The notes beneath the pieces were generated by a model. The model searched no databases and was not told where the DNA came from. It was given only the letters and a program-made list of their open reading frames with translations. Source: Laetiporus sulphureus 93-53 (Eukaryota > Basidiomycota > Agaricomycetes > Polyporales > Laetiporaceae). From it: a stretch of DNA of 64,000 nt. The translations under genes and the position numbers were made by a program. Shown piece after piece: positions 23,081 through 34,887 of this stretch (within the stretch, counting starts at the first letter, position 1; each line of letters opens with the position of its first letter). The stretch lies in assembly GCF_001632365.1 (NCBI RefSeq), contig NW_024468569.1:100320-164319 (forward strand). Reading direction: 5' to 3'.

Positions 23081-24752
23081 ATGTATATTCTCTGGATAGA
23101 ATGTTCACACAATCAGCTTACTAATAAGGAATCAGGCACGATTCAGACTTTGACGGATCAGAAGATTCTTTCTGTGCAACTGCAGATCATAAAGATGCTC
23201 GACGGCCCCAAGTTTCATTGCAAATACTGCAAGAAACAGATACAATGCATGCTAAGCCAACATTGCGAATTAGACCTGCATATTCTTGATATGATCACCC
23301 TGTGGTTGACCACTGGGCAGCCTGGAGACGACACCGCCATTGCATTCGACAAGAATGCCACTATAACTCTCGTGCTAGCAAAAAAACTGCTGCCCCACCC
23401 ACGAGGACAACGACATGGTGCGAAAACTCATCGATGCCGTGGCGGGAGCGAGCAACATCGCCGATATTATCCCGGCCGTCATCGCACGTTGCTATGTCAA
23501 GATGCAGAGGTGCATCAATAAACTGCATGAACAGATCTCCAAACTCATCATCGTATTGGAAGCGATTGTGGTGCAGTCTCTGAACAAGGGGGAAATTTCC
23601 TCATGGATGGGCTGATAGGAGAAAAATTTCTATTCAAAGCACGGCCTCTCAGTGAGGGGGACCGCAACATCATCGTGGAAATTAAGCATGGAAGCATGAT
23701 CCAACTGGACTCCGAGGTAGCCCCTTTATTATCACAGAAGTTTGTGACTCTTGCCGAAAAGTCCAGCCGATTACTACATACAACCGTTCTCCTACCTAGA
23801 CACTTTCCTGGCAGGGAACAGCAGTTTGAGGTGGATAAATTGCGAAGGTGTGTCCGCGGTGTGTCCACTTACGTGAAGGTTGCACAGATACTGCTCAAGA
23901 AAGCATGCCTCTATTTTTCCGACAGACAAATTCATTACCGATGGGTTGACAATTCATTCTCCAATTCCGGAGAGGGTGTCCATGACATCTCAGAAGCTTA
24001 TGCGCGGCAGTCAATACAAGATTTACACAGGATAACATTCCTGACGTCCTCGTACCGTACGTAAACCCAGAAGCACTAGTCAAATTGCGCACTGCTCTTC
24101 ATGCAGAACTCCACCTCATCCTCGACATTGATGGAGCGTCTCCTCCAGACCAGCAATCGAAGCCACGGGCTAAAGCTCAAGCTATCAGGCTTAGCAAGGC
24201 AACATGCCTTTGCTGCCCTCGATGAATAGATGCCTACAACGAGAGCTTCAAGACTCGATGGGTCGTACAGTGCAGATTCGGAAGGTATGACCCAACATGG
24301 GCATATCCAGGTCATTCACAAGATTACCTTCCAAAGAATGCACTCAATCGTATAACAGTGGATTGTCAAGTGTACTACTCGACTTACTTGCATATCCTGC
24401 ACATGGCTGAGTATTGGAGGAAGAATCCTGCTGAATGAGGAGATGGTGCTAGTGGCTTCTGGTGTAATTGTCCATTGGAAGATTTCTAGTCGCGTAACCA
24501 GACATCATAGTTGGTGTCGTGCAGGGGTACCTCAGACAGGCAGGTTGGAGAGATAGTGCCACCACAGCCACGCACACAGTCCACGGTGACCATCTGACTC
24601 TCGGGGGCACTGGCGATGGCCCAAAGGTGAAGTACGACGAGGTGAAGGATGCTAATCATGACTTTGCGATGAGGCAGTGGCATGAGTCAGAGAGAACGGA
24701 AACTCTTAAGGTCCTCGATGCAGAGATCATTGTTCAGGTGCTGTGGTCGTGA
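23081..24752 (+). pseudogene. OTT_1508-like nucleic-acid deaminase, decayed
   Basis: Open fragments run in shifting frames over 1.7 kb. The fragment at about 24030-24229 reads VNPEALVKLRTALHAELHLI and then LSKATCLCC: a His-Ala-Glu motif (24100-24108) and a Cys-x-Cys-Cys motif (24205-24216). These match the zinc-binding HxE and CxxC sites of the fungal OTT_1508-like deaminase family (PF14441). After an in-frame TGA (probably from TGG) the frame continues IDAYNESFKTRW and GRYDPTWAYPG, the usual segment after the zinc site. Upstream fragments (MDGLIGEKFLFKARPL; AQILLKKACLYFSDRQIHY) are probably its N-terminal region. At least one frame change and one stop separate the parts, so it is unlikely to be functional, although some breaks could be introns. 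Confidence 0.5.
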
Positions 24753-25786
24753 GTAAGCTCATTCAGCAGTGGGAGTCCTTTTTGATAATTGATTTTCTCA
24801 TGATGTTCTTCCTATGGACTCTTCTGTGGTTATTGAGCATGGGTCCTTAATGCTCTCTGAGGCAGCTTATCTGCACAAAGTTCACGCCATGAAAGACCTT
24901 ATACTGATCTGTCACCAAATGGGCATCGGACGGCGATCAGAGAACCGCTGCAGTTTGCCTGGCACTCCACCCAGGCACCATCTTGTCTGATTGAACTTTA
25001 TCCTCATCATGCTGCTATGGGGAGGTGCTCCTAAATTTGACATCGGGATTTCTCTCGTTGTAGTTACATGAGAATGTGCTATTCAATCAGCCATTTACCA
25101 GACGACATGCTCAGATATTCTGCGTAACATCAGGAAAATTCCAACTTTACCTTTTTCCTCACATTGTCACCTTTTTCGAGGATTAAGAAGAGAAAATGTC
25201 AAAAAAGCATGAGGATCTCCTGAAATTGCGCCTTTTTCCCACCTTATGAGAGCTTTTTACTCAAAAAGGAGCGGAAAGGTATGAGGGACTGCACTGGACA
25301 AAATGATTTAAATTTTGAACTAGCGGAGAAAATTTGGAGTGAGCCAACAAATTTTTCAAAGTGCGCAAAATTTGCCATGTGGGGCTTCGAAATTGCCACA
25401 TGGACCTCCCGAAATGGGTAGGCCACAAAGTTTCCACGTGGATAGCTACCACTGTCACCATCATCCATCACACATCGTTCACTGCTACCACTGCCACCAT
25501 CGCCATCACTGTCCTCGTCCTTGCTGCCCTCTGCCCTAGACACATGTGCTGCCCTCCATCCTCACTGCCATGGGCATGATGTCTATCCATCTGCACCTCA
25601 CCATTGCTGCTGTCCAGAAAGAAATGTCACAGTATGACAGATCCAGGATCCTTTATGCTTGTCTTCAGCAGTGTCATGCAGCACTTCATCTTCCTCATTT
25701 GTAGACTCTAGAGGCAGGTGTGAAGCAAGAAACCCACCCCCACACTCTCATGGTGCCTGGCTTAGAGTACTTACTTATACTATAAC
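24753..25786. other. Gene-less spacer left of element A
   Basis: AT-rich sequence, then a low-complexity ACC/CAT-rich stretch (about 25445-25510). GCCACATGG/CCACGTGG-containing segments near 25370-25440 have inverted look-alikes on the right side of element A (about 35790-35830). No gene is supported. Confidence 0.45.
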
Positions 25787-26507
25787 TGTCACGGCAACAC
25801 CGGACAAGAGATCAAAAAGACTAAAAAGGGACAGTCATGTGGAACGTGCTGCCCTGATCCTCCTGATCTCAAGGAATCCCCCTGAACCCTATGTGGCGCA
25901 AGAGCCTGAGACTTACTAGTTGAGGTGGCTGATGCAGGAAAGGGTGAGAGATATATGATAGAGCTGGTAAGCTCAGTAGGATGCTACGGTAGTAGACGAG
26001 GAGAAACAATCTGAAGTTTCGTCCTCTACATGGCTGGTCTTATATACACATACAGTGGGCTATCTTACCTAAGCTACCTATCTACGGGTATAAGCTAATG
26101 GCTGTACATGAAACAATAGGATGTCCGGAAGTAGAACAATAAGTGGGAAGATCGATGATTGCCGCAGTAATGCGTGTGCACATTGTGCCTATCTTGGTTT
26201 TCCCTTTTGTTCTCTGGTGTGAACATCGTGCCTATCTAAGCTTCTGGCTAAACTAATAGGAAGCGGAAGGCAGATGCATAATAATAGTCCTTGTTCCCTT
26301 TGTTCCCAAATGGGTGCCTCTATTGTATCCTGGAATAGACAGGTCCGACCGTATCATCCGCGGGTCTGGACCATAACATGTGATGTGGACTATCACCTGA
26401 TTTCTACGTGTCACGTCTGTGGCTGAGTGGTGTGAGATATTGGTGAAACACGTGATCTGTGGTGTGAGAAAAGTCACATGCAGACTTTGTGGCGAAAGTC
26501 TGTGACA
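25787..26507 (-). repeat. 3' LTR of element A
   Basis: Starts TGTCACGGCAACACC and ends CTGTGACA, with inverted TGTCA/TGACA termini. 721 bp; pairs with 34888-35608. Confidence 0.93.
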
Positions 26508-26525
26508 CTACCCCCCTTTCAAGGC

Positions 26526-29500
26526 TCATTGTCCCGAGGAGCCAAAACCTTTATTACCCCTTCTAGTTGCTCGCAACGGTTGGTAGCTTCAGGAGGGAAG
26601 CCCTTCGGCGTAATACTCGAAGATTATTTAGGCTATTCTATCTCCTGGCTTGACCAAAAATATGAAATCTGTTGTGTTGATCAGTACGACCTTGAGTTCT
26701 CCAGTGTAATCTGGATCAACGACTCCTGCGCCCACGTCAATTCCTCATGCAGCCAGTCCACTGCATGGAGCTATTCGTGTATAGGTATGTTTGGGAGGTT
26801 CAATTGCGACTCCCGTTCCTACCACAGCTCGTGGATGTGGGGGAATTTCATGTGTTTCTGCTGCATAAATATCCCATCCTGCTGCTTCATGTGAGGATTT
26901 TTTCGGTGATTTGGTGAGATCTGTTATCTTATGATATAGGAAGAACTCGTCCGGGTGGTCAGACATGTTGATTCTGTGAGTGGATATCGGTGCAACTTCG
27001 TATGAGGATAGTTCGAAGCATTTCCCACCAAAAGTGATAACCCTGATTGGTGCTTTGGCTGCATCTGGGTGTTGCTGGTGGAATTCTTGAAGAAGCTCAT
27101 CGGCGTTGGTAAGATTTGTTCGGGGTTCCCATGTATCGTCGGAATGGTCATAGCCTTTCCATTTGACGAGGTATTGGACCCTTCCCCTTACAACCTTCGA
27201 GTCTAGTATTTCTTCAACTTCAAATTCTGGTTCTCCTTCGATTTCTATAGCTGGGGGCTTTGGGGGTTTGCGGTTTGCGACCGTGTCTTGATGGTACATG
27301 ATCAACTTGCTAGCATGGAAGACCGGATGGACCTTCATTTGCTTAGGCAGTTCCAGTTTAAATGTGACTGGGCCTAGCTTCTGAAGTACTTTGTAAGGTC
27401 CGAAGTTTTGTGTGCCTAGCTTCGTGGACTTGACTTTTACTCTGAGATCCTTTCCCTTGAGTAGTACCAGGTCTCCGACTTTGAACGGGACTTCTCCTTT
27501 TTTCTCGTCGAAGTACCATTTCATCCGTGAAGCTGAAACTTCCAATGCTGCCTTTGCCTGTTCTTGTGCCTTGGATCGGTGGGCGAATAGATGTTCCAAT
27601 GAGGGATGATGTATTGATTCATGTACGTCTGGTGCCATTTTTGGATGTTGGCCATATTCGACAAAGAATGGGGAAAGTGTGGTGGATTCATGGGTCTGGT
27701 GGTTGTATGAAAATTCTGCTGTTGGCAGGTAATAGACCCAATCGTTCTGTCTGTGGTTACAGTACATTCGTAGGTACTGTTCCAACACCTGGTTAACCCT
27801 TTCTGTCTGACCGTCTGTCTGGGGGTGGTATGCAGTGGACACTGTTGACTTTATACTGAGCTTCTGGCAGAACTCCTAGAATAGTTTGCTCACAAATTGA
27901 GTACCTCTGTCTGAGATAATCTGGTGCGGCAATCCATGGAGTTTGAAGACTTCATTATAGAATAATATAGAATACGTTATCGACTTGCGATGAGGTGACT
28001 GTATCGTCCGTCGCATAGAAGTGCGCTCGTTTCGTGAGTCTGTCCATGACGACAACTATTGCCGTTTTCTTTTCTCCCCTAAAGTCCATGGCTGGAGGAA
28101 GTTGTGTGATGAGATCCACTGTGATGATCTCCCATGGTCCTCCTGGTACCTCGTTTGGTTGTAGTAGTCCGTATGGTTTTTCCCTTGAGTACTTGTTACG
28201 TTGACAACTGTCGCAACCTTGTACGTATTGTTTAACCATTACAGACATTCCTGGCCACCAATAGTTCCGAGTAATAAGCTCCAACATCTTGAACCTGCCA
28301 GGGTGTCCAGCTGGTAAGGTGTCATGATGGAGTTTTATTAGGTCAAGGCGTAGCTGTTGATCCTTGGGGACATAAACCTTTCCGTGATGGAGCAGCAGTC
28401 CGTGCTCAAAGTTCCATTCTGCGAGGTTTTTCCCAAATTTGCGCTATCCTGTAGTCAAAAGCACACGATAATCCTTGATCATCATGTCATCTGTGAGTGC
28501 CTTCTTGATCCTTTCTAGTAGTTGAGCATCATCAACTTCAGATGCGTGAGCGGGTCGAATCACATTGATAGCGAAAAATTCGGGTTTTAACAGCATTTGA
28601 TTCAAATTGTCGCTGTCTACCCCCCTCTCATGGTCTGGCCTCCTAGACAGAGGATCGGCACGTAGCATTGTCTTTCCAGGACAGTGACTAAGGATGAAAT
28701 TAAATCTTGTGAGGAATAATGACCAGTGCACTTGGCACCGGGATAATTTTTGTGCCTGACGGAAGTATGTAAGGTTGAGATGGTCCGACCAAATCTCAAT
28801 GGGTTCTGGGTGTCCTTCTAAATAGTGCTGGTATTCTTCTAGTGCCCGAATAATGGCAAGCATCTCTTTGTCGTAAATCTCGTAGTTTCGCTCGTGTTCG
28901 TTGAGCGACTTTGAGTAGTATGCGACTGGGTGCCATAGCTTATCTTCTCCCAGTTGTTCCAGTACTGCTCCAGTTGCATAGTCTGAAGAATCTGTCTCCA
29001 GTCGGTAGGGTGCAGTATCATTGGGGAGTTGTAGGATCGGGGCTGAAGTGAACGCCATTTTGAGTGCACTGAAGGCTTGATCTTGCTCTTCCTTCCATTG
29101 CCAGGGCACGTCCTTACAGGTGAGAAGCGTTAAAGGTCATGCGAGTTTCACAAAGTCCTTTATAAATCGCCTGTAGAAATTCGCGAATCCTAAAAAGGCC
29201 TGTACTTGTTTGACCTTTGCCGGTGCGGGCCAGCCAAGTACACCTTCGACTTTAGCAGGGTCCATCTGTACTGAGTTCTTACTGATGATCATGCCAAGAT
29301 ACTCAATTGAGGACTGTTCAAAGAAGCATTTCTCCAGTTTGGCATATAAGTCATTGTCCCAGAGGTGCTGTAGAACTGCTTTTACTAGTCGTCGGTGTTC
29401 ATCGAGATCATCCGTAAATATGAGGATGTCGTCTAAGTAGACTACCACCTTTCCAGTGCGAATTAAGTCTTCGAGGACCGTATTCATCATTGTTTGGAAG

Positions 29501-30627
29501 GTGCTAGGAGCATTGCAGAAGCCGAAGTACATTACGGTGGGTTCGAAGAGGTCACGATGTGTGATGAAGGCAGCTTTCTCTTTGTCTCCTTCCCTAATCC
29601 TTATATTATTGAACCCCCATCTCAGATCAAGCTTCGTAAATATACTAGCATGTAAGAGTCTGTCGATGAGGTCCAAAATGCGTGAGATTGGGAACTTGTT
29701 CTTCTTTGTGACTGCGTTAAGGTTCCTGTAGTCTTGTATGAGCCTTAGGGATCCATCTTTCTTTTTGACGAAGAAGACGGGTGCTGCGGTTGGACTCCTT
29801 GATCTCTTGATGTAACCTTTGGCCAACTCTTGGTCTATCCACGTGTCGAGCAAATTTCTTTCCTGTAAGTTCATAGGATATAACTTTGCCGGGCGTGGTA
29901 ACGATGCCTCTGGAACAAGTTCGATTGGATGATCATAGGGCTTTCTTGTGGGCATTCGTTCTGACTGCTTCTTGGAGAACACATCGCCATACTCGTGGGA
30001 GTGTTTGGGGATATAGGCTGACCAGTAGTCTTTATCCTGTTCTCCTTTTTGCGGNNNNNNNNNNNNNNNNNNNNNNNNNNNNNNNNNNNNNNNNNNNNNN
30101 NNNNNNNNNNNNNNNNNNNNNNNNNNNNNNNNNNNNNNNNNNNNNNNNNNNNNNNNNNNNNNNNNNNNNNNNNNNNNNNNNNNNNNNNNNNNNNNNNNNN
30201 NNNNNNNNNNNNNNNNNNNNNNNNNNNNNNNNNNNNNNNNNNNNNNNNNNNNNNNNNNNNNNNNNNNNNNNNNNNNNNNNNNNNNNNNNNNNNNNNNNNN
30301 NNNNNNNNNNNNNNNNNNNNNNNNNNNNNNNNNNNNNNNNNNNNNNNNNNNNNNNNNNNNNNNNNNNNNNNNNNNNNNNNNNNNNNNNNNNNNNNNNNNN
30401 NNNNNNNNNNNNNNNNNNNNNNNNNNNNNNNNNNNNNNNNNNNNNNNNNNNNNNNNNNNNNNNNNNNNNNNNNNNNNNNNNNNNNNNNNNNNNNNNNNNN
30501 NNNNNNNNNNNNNNNNNNNNNNNNNNNNNNNNNNNNNNNNNNNNNNNNNNNNNNNNNNNNNNNNNNNNAGCGCCTCAGTCTGGACTTCCCTTACTCCCTG
30601 TTTGAGGTGAACAGGTAAATCGATCAC
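26526..30627 (-). pseudogene. pol: pol of element A: PR-RT-RH-IN-chromodomain-dUTPase, broken
   Basis: Ty3-type pol order on the minus strand. The protease is mostly lost in the N gap. RT has QDYRNLNAVT, TKLDLRWGFN and the catalytic YLDDILIF. RNase H has LETDSSDYATGAVLEQ. Integrase has the zinc-finger CDSC, then [14 protein letters not shown] and SPFFVEYG. A chromodomain follows ([20 protein letters not shown]), then a dUTPase domain ([47 protein letters not shown]). Breaks: TGA at 29137-29139 (element B has CGA), TAG at 28444-28446 (B has CAG), a 10-bp insertion at 27961-27970 that shifts frame, TAG at 27876-27878, TGA at 26745, and TAA at 26628-26630 (B has CAA). Confidence 0.9.
30055..30568. 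other. Assembly gap (514 N)
   Basis: The gap lies in the protease/early pol part of element A. The same interval in element B (between ctttttgcgg and agcgcctcag, 55662-56190) is 529 bp, so the gap size is nearly right and its cause is probably the repeat itself. Confidence 0.95.
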
Positions 30628-30731
30628 GTGTTTTGATGAACCAGTAGATGCGATGTATAAAAAACTTGATACTGGTACATGCGAGAGCGAGTAGGTACTA
30701 CTACATTGTCTATGGGAACTCTGGCCAGACC

Positions 30732-32360
30732 TCAGAGAACCCGCCGAAGAAAATCCTCATCATCTTCTACCTCCGTGATCTTAGCTGCTTTGACAGCTGG
30801 TTCCGGTTCTGCCTTCTTTTCCTTTCCCTTCACGTCGTAGCTGGCGATGAAAGCATGGACTGCTTCGTATCTCGCCTTGCTGTCATCGGAGATGTCTGAG
30901 GCCGCGTTTGAAGAAATTGCCCTTGTTGCTTGGCCCCGCTTTGGCATTTCGAATTTGCCTTTGTACTTGGGGTCTGGGCATCGCTGTTTAAAAATGAAGG
31001 GGTGTTTCCCACATCGTACACATAGCTTCTTCTCCAGCCATCCTTCTTGCTCCTTGGTGAGGGTGGATACTCGATCCACGACCATTGCGTTGGGGTCTTT
31101 CAGGGCCCGTGGTGTTGATGATGATGATGTTGTTACCGTTCTGCGCTGTCCTGCCTTATCGGCCCTGAACTTGGACTCCAGTTGAAGGCATAGGTCGAGG
31201 TATTCCAGCCATGTGATGGGGTCAGAAATTCCTAGACTGTCTCGTGTAACCATTGCCTGGTGTACGTCCTTGCTTCGATGTTCAGCAATGTAACCGATGA
31301 GTGCAGTGTGCCCTAAGTTGGTCTTAGTGGCCCATTGATGGAACTGTTCTGCAAAGGATACCATCATGGGATACATCTTGCTGCAGATATCCTTCAAATG
31401 CTGCTGCACATCCTTGTCCGGGTCGAGGGTCCTGTAGTTCACTTTGAGAATGTTGACGAAGTCTTCCCATGTGCCAAGTGCCTGCCGTGCTGCTGCTCTG
31501 GTCACGTACTCGGACATGTATGTGAACGTGCCACCTTCCAAATGCAGCAGGGCCATGGTAATCTTGTGTTCGTCATCGCTGATCTCATTCCACCGCATCC
31601 ATATACCGAGTTGTTGGAGCCAGTCCTCCAGACTTCCTTTGCCCGAGTAGTGTGGAGGCTCAGCAATTTTGATGTGTGGTTTGTGCGATTGGACTGTACC
31701 AGATGTTTGGCCTTGCATCATAGTGATGCCGCTTGCTTTGAGTGAAGCTAGCTCATGCCGCAGCTTAGTGTTTGCGGACTTGATTTCCATCATTTCTTTG
31801 CCAGCATCGAGCATGGCTGCCTGGGTTCCTGTGAGCTCATCATTTAAAACCGTCATATGCGCATCTTGTGCGAGGATCCTATCCTTGAGCTTCCCGATCT
31901 CCATCTGGAGAACTGCCTCCTTGAGTCGGTGTTTGCTCTTGTTGTTTTGGATCAATGATTCGAAGGCTTTCTTGTGCTCGTACATCTTGTTTCCGAGCAC
32001 ATTGTAGACTTTGGCGACTTCGGTACTGACCGTGAGCTTCATTGTGACAATGACCCATTCGCGGATGTGGTCTGGGACTTCTCCGGGAGTGGACTGTCTG
32101 AGCGCATCTTCTAGATGCTCAAACTGGTGTCCATCGAACTCCCAGATGGGGGGAACATAGGCGGGTAAGAGTGATGGTGTTGGGGACGCAGGTCCTCCAA
32201 CTTGCGATGCAGAATCCTGTGGTCCTAGCGCAGGTTCTGGTGAATTGTGCTGCGAGGCACGTGGGGTGCTTCCATCGTGTGCTGTCTTGACGTTTGTATG
32301 CAGAATGTCATCCATTCTTTGCCTGAATGTGGATGCGTACGCACGATCGGCTCCTTCCAT
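30732..32360 (-). CDS. gag: Gag of element A (542 residues, open)
   Basis: I take the Met at 32360 (MEGADRAYASTF) as the start because the longer ORF runs into the Tc1 terminal repeat. The N-terminal third is Pro/Ser-rich. A coiled-coil region follows (AFESLIQNNKSKHRLKEAVL, then KLKDRILAQDAHMTVLNDEL). The capsid-like helical domain starts at HYSGKGSLEDWLQQLGIWM and continues through WEDFVNILKVNYR. Near the C-terminus is LCVRCGKHP..FKQRCPD, a modified Cys/His finger (spacing is not the standard CCHC knuckle). Element B's homologous gag carries several stops, so this is the better copy. Confidence 0.9.
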   Translation of the reverse strand: MEGADRAYASTFRQRMDDILHTNVKTAHDGSTPRASQHNSPEPALGPQDSASQVGGPASPTPSLLPAYVPPIWEFDGHQFEHLEDALRQSTPGEVPDHIREWVIVTMKLTVSTEVAKVYNVLGNKMYEHKKAFESLIQNNKSKHRLKEAVLQMEIGKLKDRILAQDAHMTVLNDELTGTQAAMLDAGKEMMEIKSANTKLRHELASLKASGITMMQGQTSGTVQSHKPHIKIAEPPHYSGKGSLEDWLQQLGIWMRWNEISDDEHKITMALLHLEGGTFTYMSEYVTRAAARQALGTWEDFVNILKVNYRTLDPDKDVQQHLKDICSKMYPMMVSFAEQFHQWATKTNLGHTALIGYIAEHRSKDVHQAMVTRDSLGISDPITWLEYLDLCLQLESKFRADKAGQRRTVTTSSSSTPRALKDPNAMVVDRVSTLTKEQEGWLEKKLCVRCGKHPFIFKQRCPDPKYKGKFEMPKRGQATRAISSNAASDISDDSKARYEAVHAFIASYDVKGKEKKAEPEPAVKAAKITEVEDDEDFLRRVL

Positions 32361-32369
32361 TGTGATATA

Positions 32370-33979
32370 CAGTGAGCCACAAAACTGTTGCAATGTTTGC
32401 AACAGTTGCATTGTTTGGCTTATATCTCAGGAACCAAAATAGTTAAATATGCAAATGTATATACCATTAGAAAGCCTATGATGTGAGCTTTCAAATGGCA
32501 CCTGGATGAAGTAACTTGGCCTACTGGTTGGCGAGATATCAGACATTCTTTATAAAAAGTGCATTGCAACAGTTTTGTGGCTGACAACTCTGAAAACAAA
32601 AATACCTCCTTGCAGAAGTTTGTTTGCTTTAAGGTTTAAAGTTTGATCATGTGATCTTTGTTGAACTTCAACATGAGTTGATCAACACCAAACAGACTGT
32701 TCAACTTCAACACAACCATCATGAAGAAGGTTTCCGCTACTCAGACTGCCCACATTCTCTCCCTGCTTGATCAAGGCCATTCTGTTAGACAGATTGCTCA
32801 TCTGACTACAGTCCATTACTCCACTGTGTCCAGAATTTGCTCTGAGCATCATCCTAACATGCCTACATCTGGCGGAGGTTGTCCTAGCAAGCTTAATCCT
32901 GGAATCATTCGCCATGCTACTCGCCTTCTTACCACTGAACAGGCAGATACTGCTGTTGAAGTCACCAAACTTCTCTAAGATGTTGTCAACCAGCCCTTTC
33001 ATGTGGAGACTATGTGTAGAAAGCTCAAAAGCACTGGTTAGAAGGCTGTGGTAAAGCATAAACGTCCCCTTCTCTCTAAGCGTCATAAGAGAGAAAGACT
33101 GGACTTTGCTGTTAGCCATCAGCACTGGACTGTGGAGGACTGGAGGAGGGTTATATGGTCAGATGAGACCAAAATCAACAGGTTAGGGTCAGATGAGAGG
33201 AAATGGGCATGGAAGAAGCCAGGGGAGGGACTCAGTGATAGGCTGGTGGAAGGGACACTCAAGTTTGGAGGAGGAAGCCTCATGATGTGGGGGTGTATGG
33301 GCTGGGAAGGGATTGGATATGCCTGCAAGATCGATGGCAAGATGGATGCTGACCTTTATGTTTCTATTCTGGAGGATGAACTTCAGAATAGCATAGAGGA
33401 ATAGGGTAAAACTGTGGAGGATGTGGTATTTCAGCAAGACAATGACCCCAAGCACACCAGCAAGAAAGCCAGGAAGTGGCTAGAGGAGCATGGGTTTGAG
33501 ACTATGGTATGGCCTGCACAGTATCCAGACCTCAACCCCATAGAACACCTCTGGCACCATCTCAAAAGAAGGCTGGCAGCATTTGAAAATGCACCTGGAG
33601 GAATTGCAGACCTTTGGGACAGGGTACAGAAGGAATGGAATGGTATTGAGGCTTCTGTCTGTCAGAACTTAATTGACAGTATGCCAGACAGGGTCAGAGC
33701 TGTGTTGAGGGCAAAGGGAGGCTACACAAAGTACTGAAGTTGGAAACTTTTATATCTAAAACTGTCAGCCACAAAACTGTTGCAATGCATCTTTTGTAAA
33801 GAATATTTTGTATCTCACCAACCAGTAGACCAAGTTACTTCATTCAGGTGCCATTTGAAAGTTCATATCATAGGCTTTCTAATGATATATATATTTGCAT
33901 ATTTAGCGATTTTAATTCCTGAGATATAAGCCAAACAATGCAACTGTTGCAAACATTGCAACAGTTTTGTGGCTCACTG
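32370..33979 (+). mobile_element. Tc1-like DNA transposon, copy 1 (1,610 bp)
   Basis: Ends CAGTGAGCCACAAAACTGTTG (32370) and its reverse complement (33979), flanked by the TA target duplication (32368-32369, 33980-33981). The long subterminal inverted repeats include GCAACAGTTTTGTGGC and the mirrored regions 32400-32560 and 33790-33960. It sits between the leader ORF and the gag ATG of element A. The corresponding uninterrupted site in element B (gatatagatgtatg, about 57983) confirms the boundaries. It therefore inserted after A and B diverged. Confidence 0.96.
32721..33737 (+). pseudogene. Tc1-type transposase with three nonsense codons
   Basis: One frame of 339 codons from MKKVSATQTAHILSLL to KGGYTKY. 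The N-terminus is a paired-type helix-turn-helix (GHSVRQIAHLTTVHYSTVSR) for terminal-repeat binding. The catalytic DDE residues are intact: WSDETK, FQQDNDPKH and LNPIEHLW, with exactly 34 residues between the second Asp and the Glu (DD34E, Tc1 type). In-frame stops are TAA 32976-32978, TAG 33039-33041 and TAG 33402-33404. The last is TGG (Trp) in copy 2 at the same position. All three are explained by a C-to-T or G-to-A change. Confidence 0.9.
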
Positions 33980-33993
33980 TAGATGTAGGTAAA

Positions 33994-34852
33994 CTAATAG
34001 AAAATAAAGCCTAGGTACTGCTTGTCCTTGACTTTCCCAATCTCCCTGACGATCTCGTCCAACCTCTGCTGCTTTCCTATCTCCTTGAAGTTGATCCTGC
34101 CTATTTCTAGGCAGCACGTGTTGATGACCTGTTTGTCGATGAAGGTGTATTCACGAGTTCCCGTGTAGAGGTCTGCGCAGACTTTGTCTAACTCTGATGC
34201 GAGGAGTTGTACCTTCTTTCATTTGTCCTGATCAATTCTCCCGCAGAACGCTCCTAATATCAGTTGTAGTCTGAAGCGGGTAGCTGAGACCTGCTTCTTG
34301 AGTGTTTCAATGTGGAGGGTGGGCCTGACTTTGGACGGAAGAGGGCGAATAGGTCGTGCATGTGTGTTGACTTTAACAAAGTTGGGAAGGGGTCGCACTG
34401 GCTGTGGAGCAACAATGATGGGGGGAACGACATTGGAGGTGATGAACTCTGGGGGTGGTCTTGGCCTTCAACCACCTGTAGTGAGGCATCCTTTTCTGGG
34501 CTTGTAGCATTCGAGTGGGGGAGGTGTGACTGCGAGGTCGGCAGATGATGCCTTGGACTCTGATATGTGTAGTGTCAACTACCCTGGCCGCTGCACACTG
34601 CCTGTCTGTAGAGGATGCGCCTAAAGATGCTAGAGTGAGAAGTCTTCCTCACTCCTTGTTGGCCTCGAGGCATTTGTAGCCGGCGTAAGGATCTTCTGCC
34701 TTGGTGGCCTTGCGCTTTGCTGCCTTGGGCTGCTCAATGTCTTGCTGAGGCTCATGCCTGGTAGAAGTTGGGTTGGAATGTATGTCAAAAAAGCCGCGCG
34801 CTACAGCTGAAACTGCTTGCGCTGAAAATACGTGGCCGCTTGTGTTCAACAC
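33994..34852 (-). pseudogene. Leader ORF of element A (upstream of gag), broken
   Basis: Minus-strand reading from MLNTSGHVFSAQAVSAVARG, through a basic Pro-rich middle, to a helical C-terminal part (LKKQVSATRFRLQ, REYTFIDKQVINTCC, RLDEIVREIGKVKDKQYLG). The TGA at 34219-34221 is CGA in element B, and other stops occur upstream. No known domain. It lies between the primer site and gag, where Ty3 elements normally have only a short leader. Confidence 0.65.
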
Positions 34853-34873
34853 TAAGCAGGGCGCAGAAAATGT

Positions 34874-34885
34874 CAGATTGTTTCT
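34874..34885 (-). promoter_or_regulatory. Putative self-primer binding site, element A
   Basis: On the minus strand AGAAACAATCTG lies two bases inside the 5' LTR. It is perfectly complementary to CAGATTGTTTCT within the LTR (35114-35103), and it does not resemble a tRNA 3' end (no TGG start). Confidence 0.75.
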
Positions 34886-34887
34886 AA

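Noticed and set aside
25339..25579. His/Cys-rich plus-strand ORFs (repeated HHH and CCPP)
   Set aside because: Low-complexity CAC/ACC repeat read in two frames, not a metal-binding protein.
26508..26525. ACTACCCCCCTTTC as a possible promoter or G-quadruplex signal
   Set aside because: It is the polypurine tract (minus strand) beside the 3' LTR and is explained by reverse transcription.
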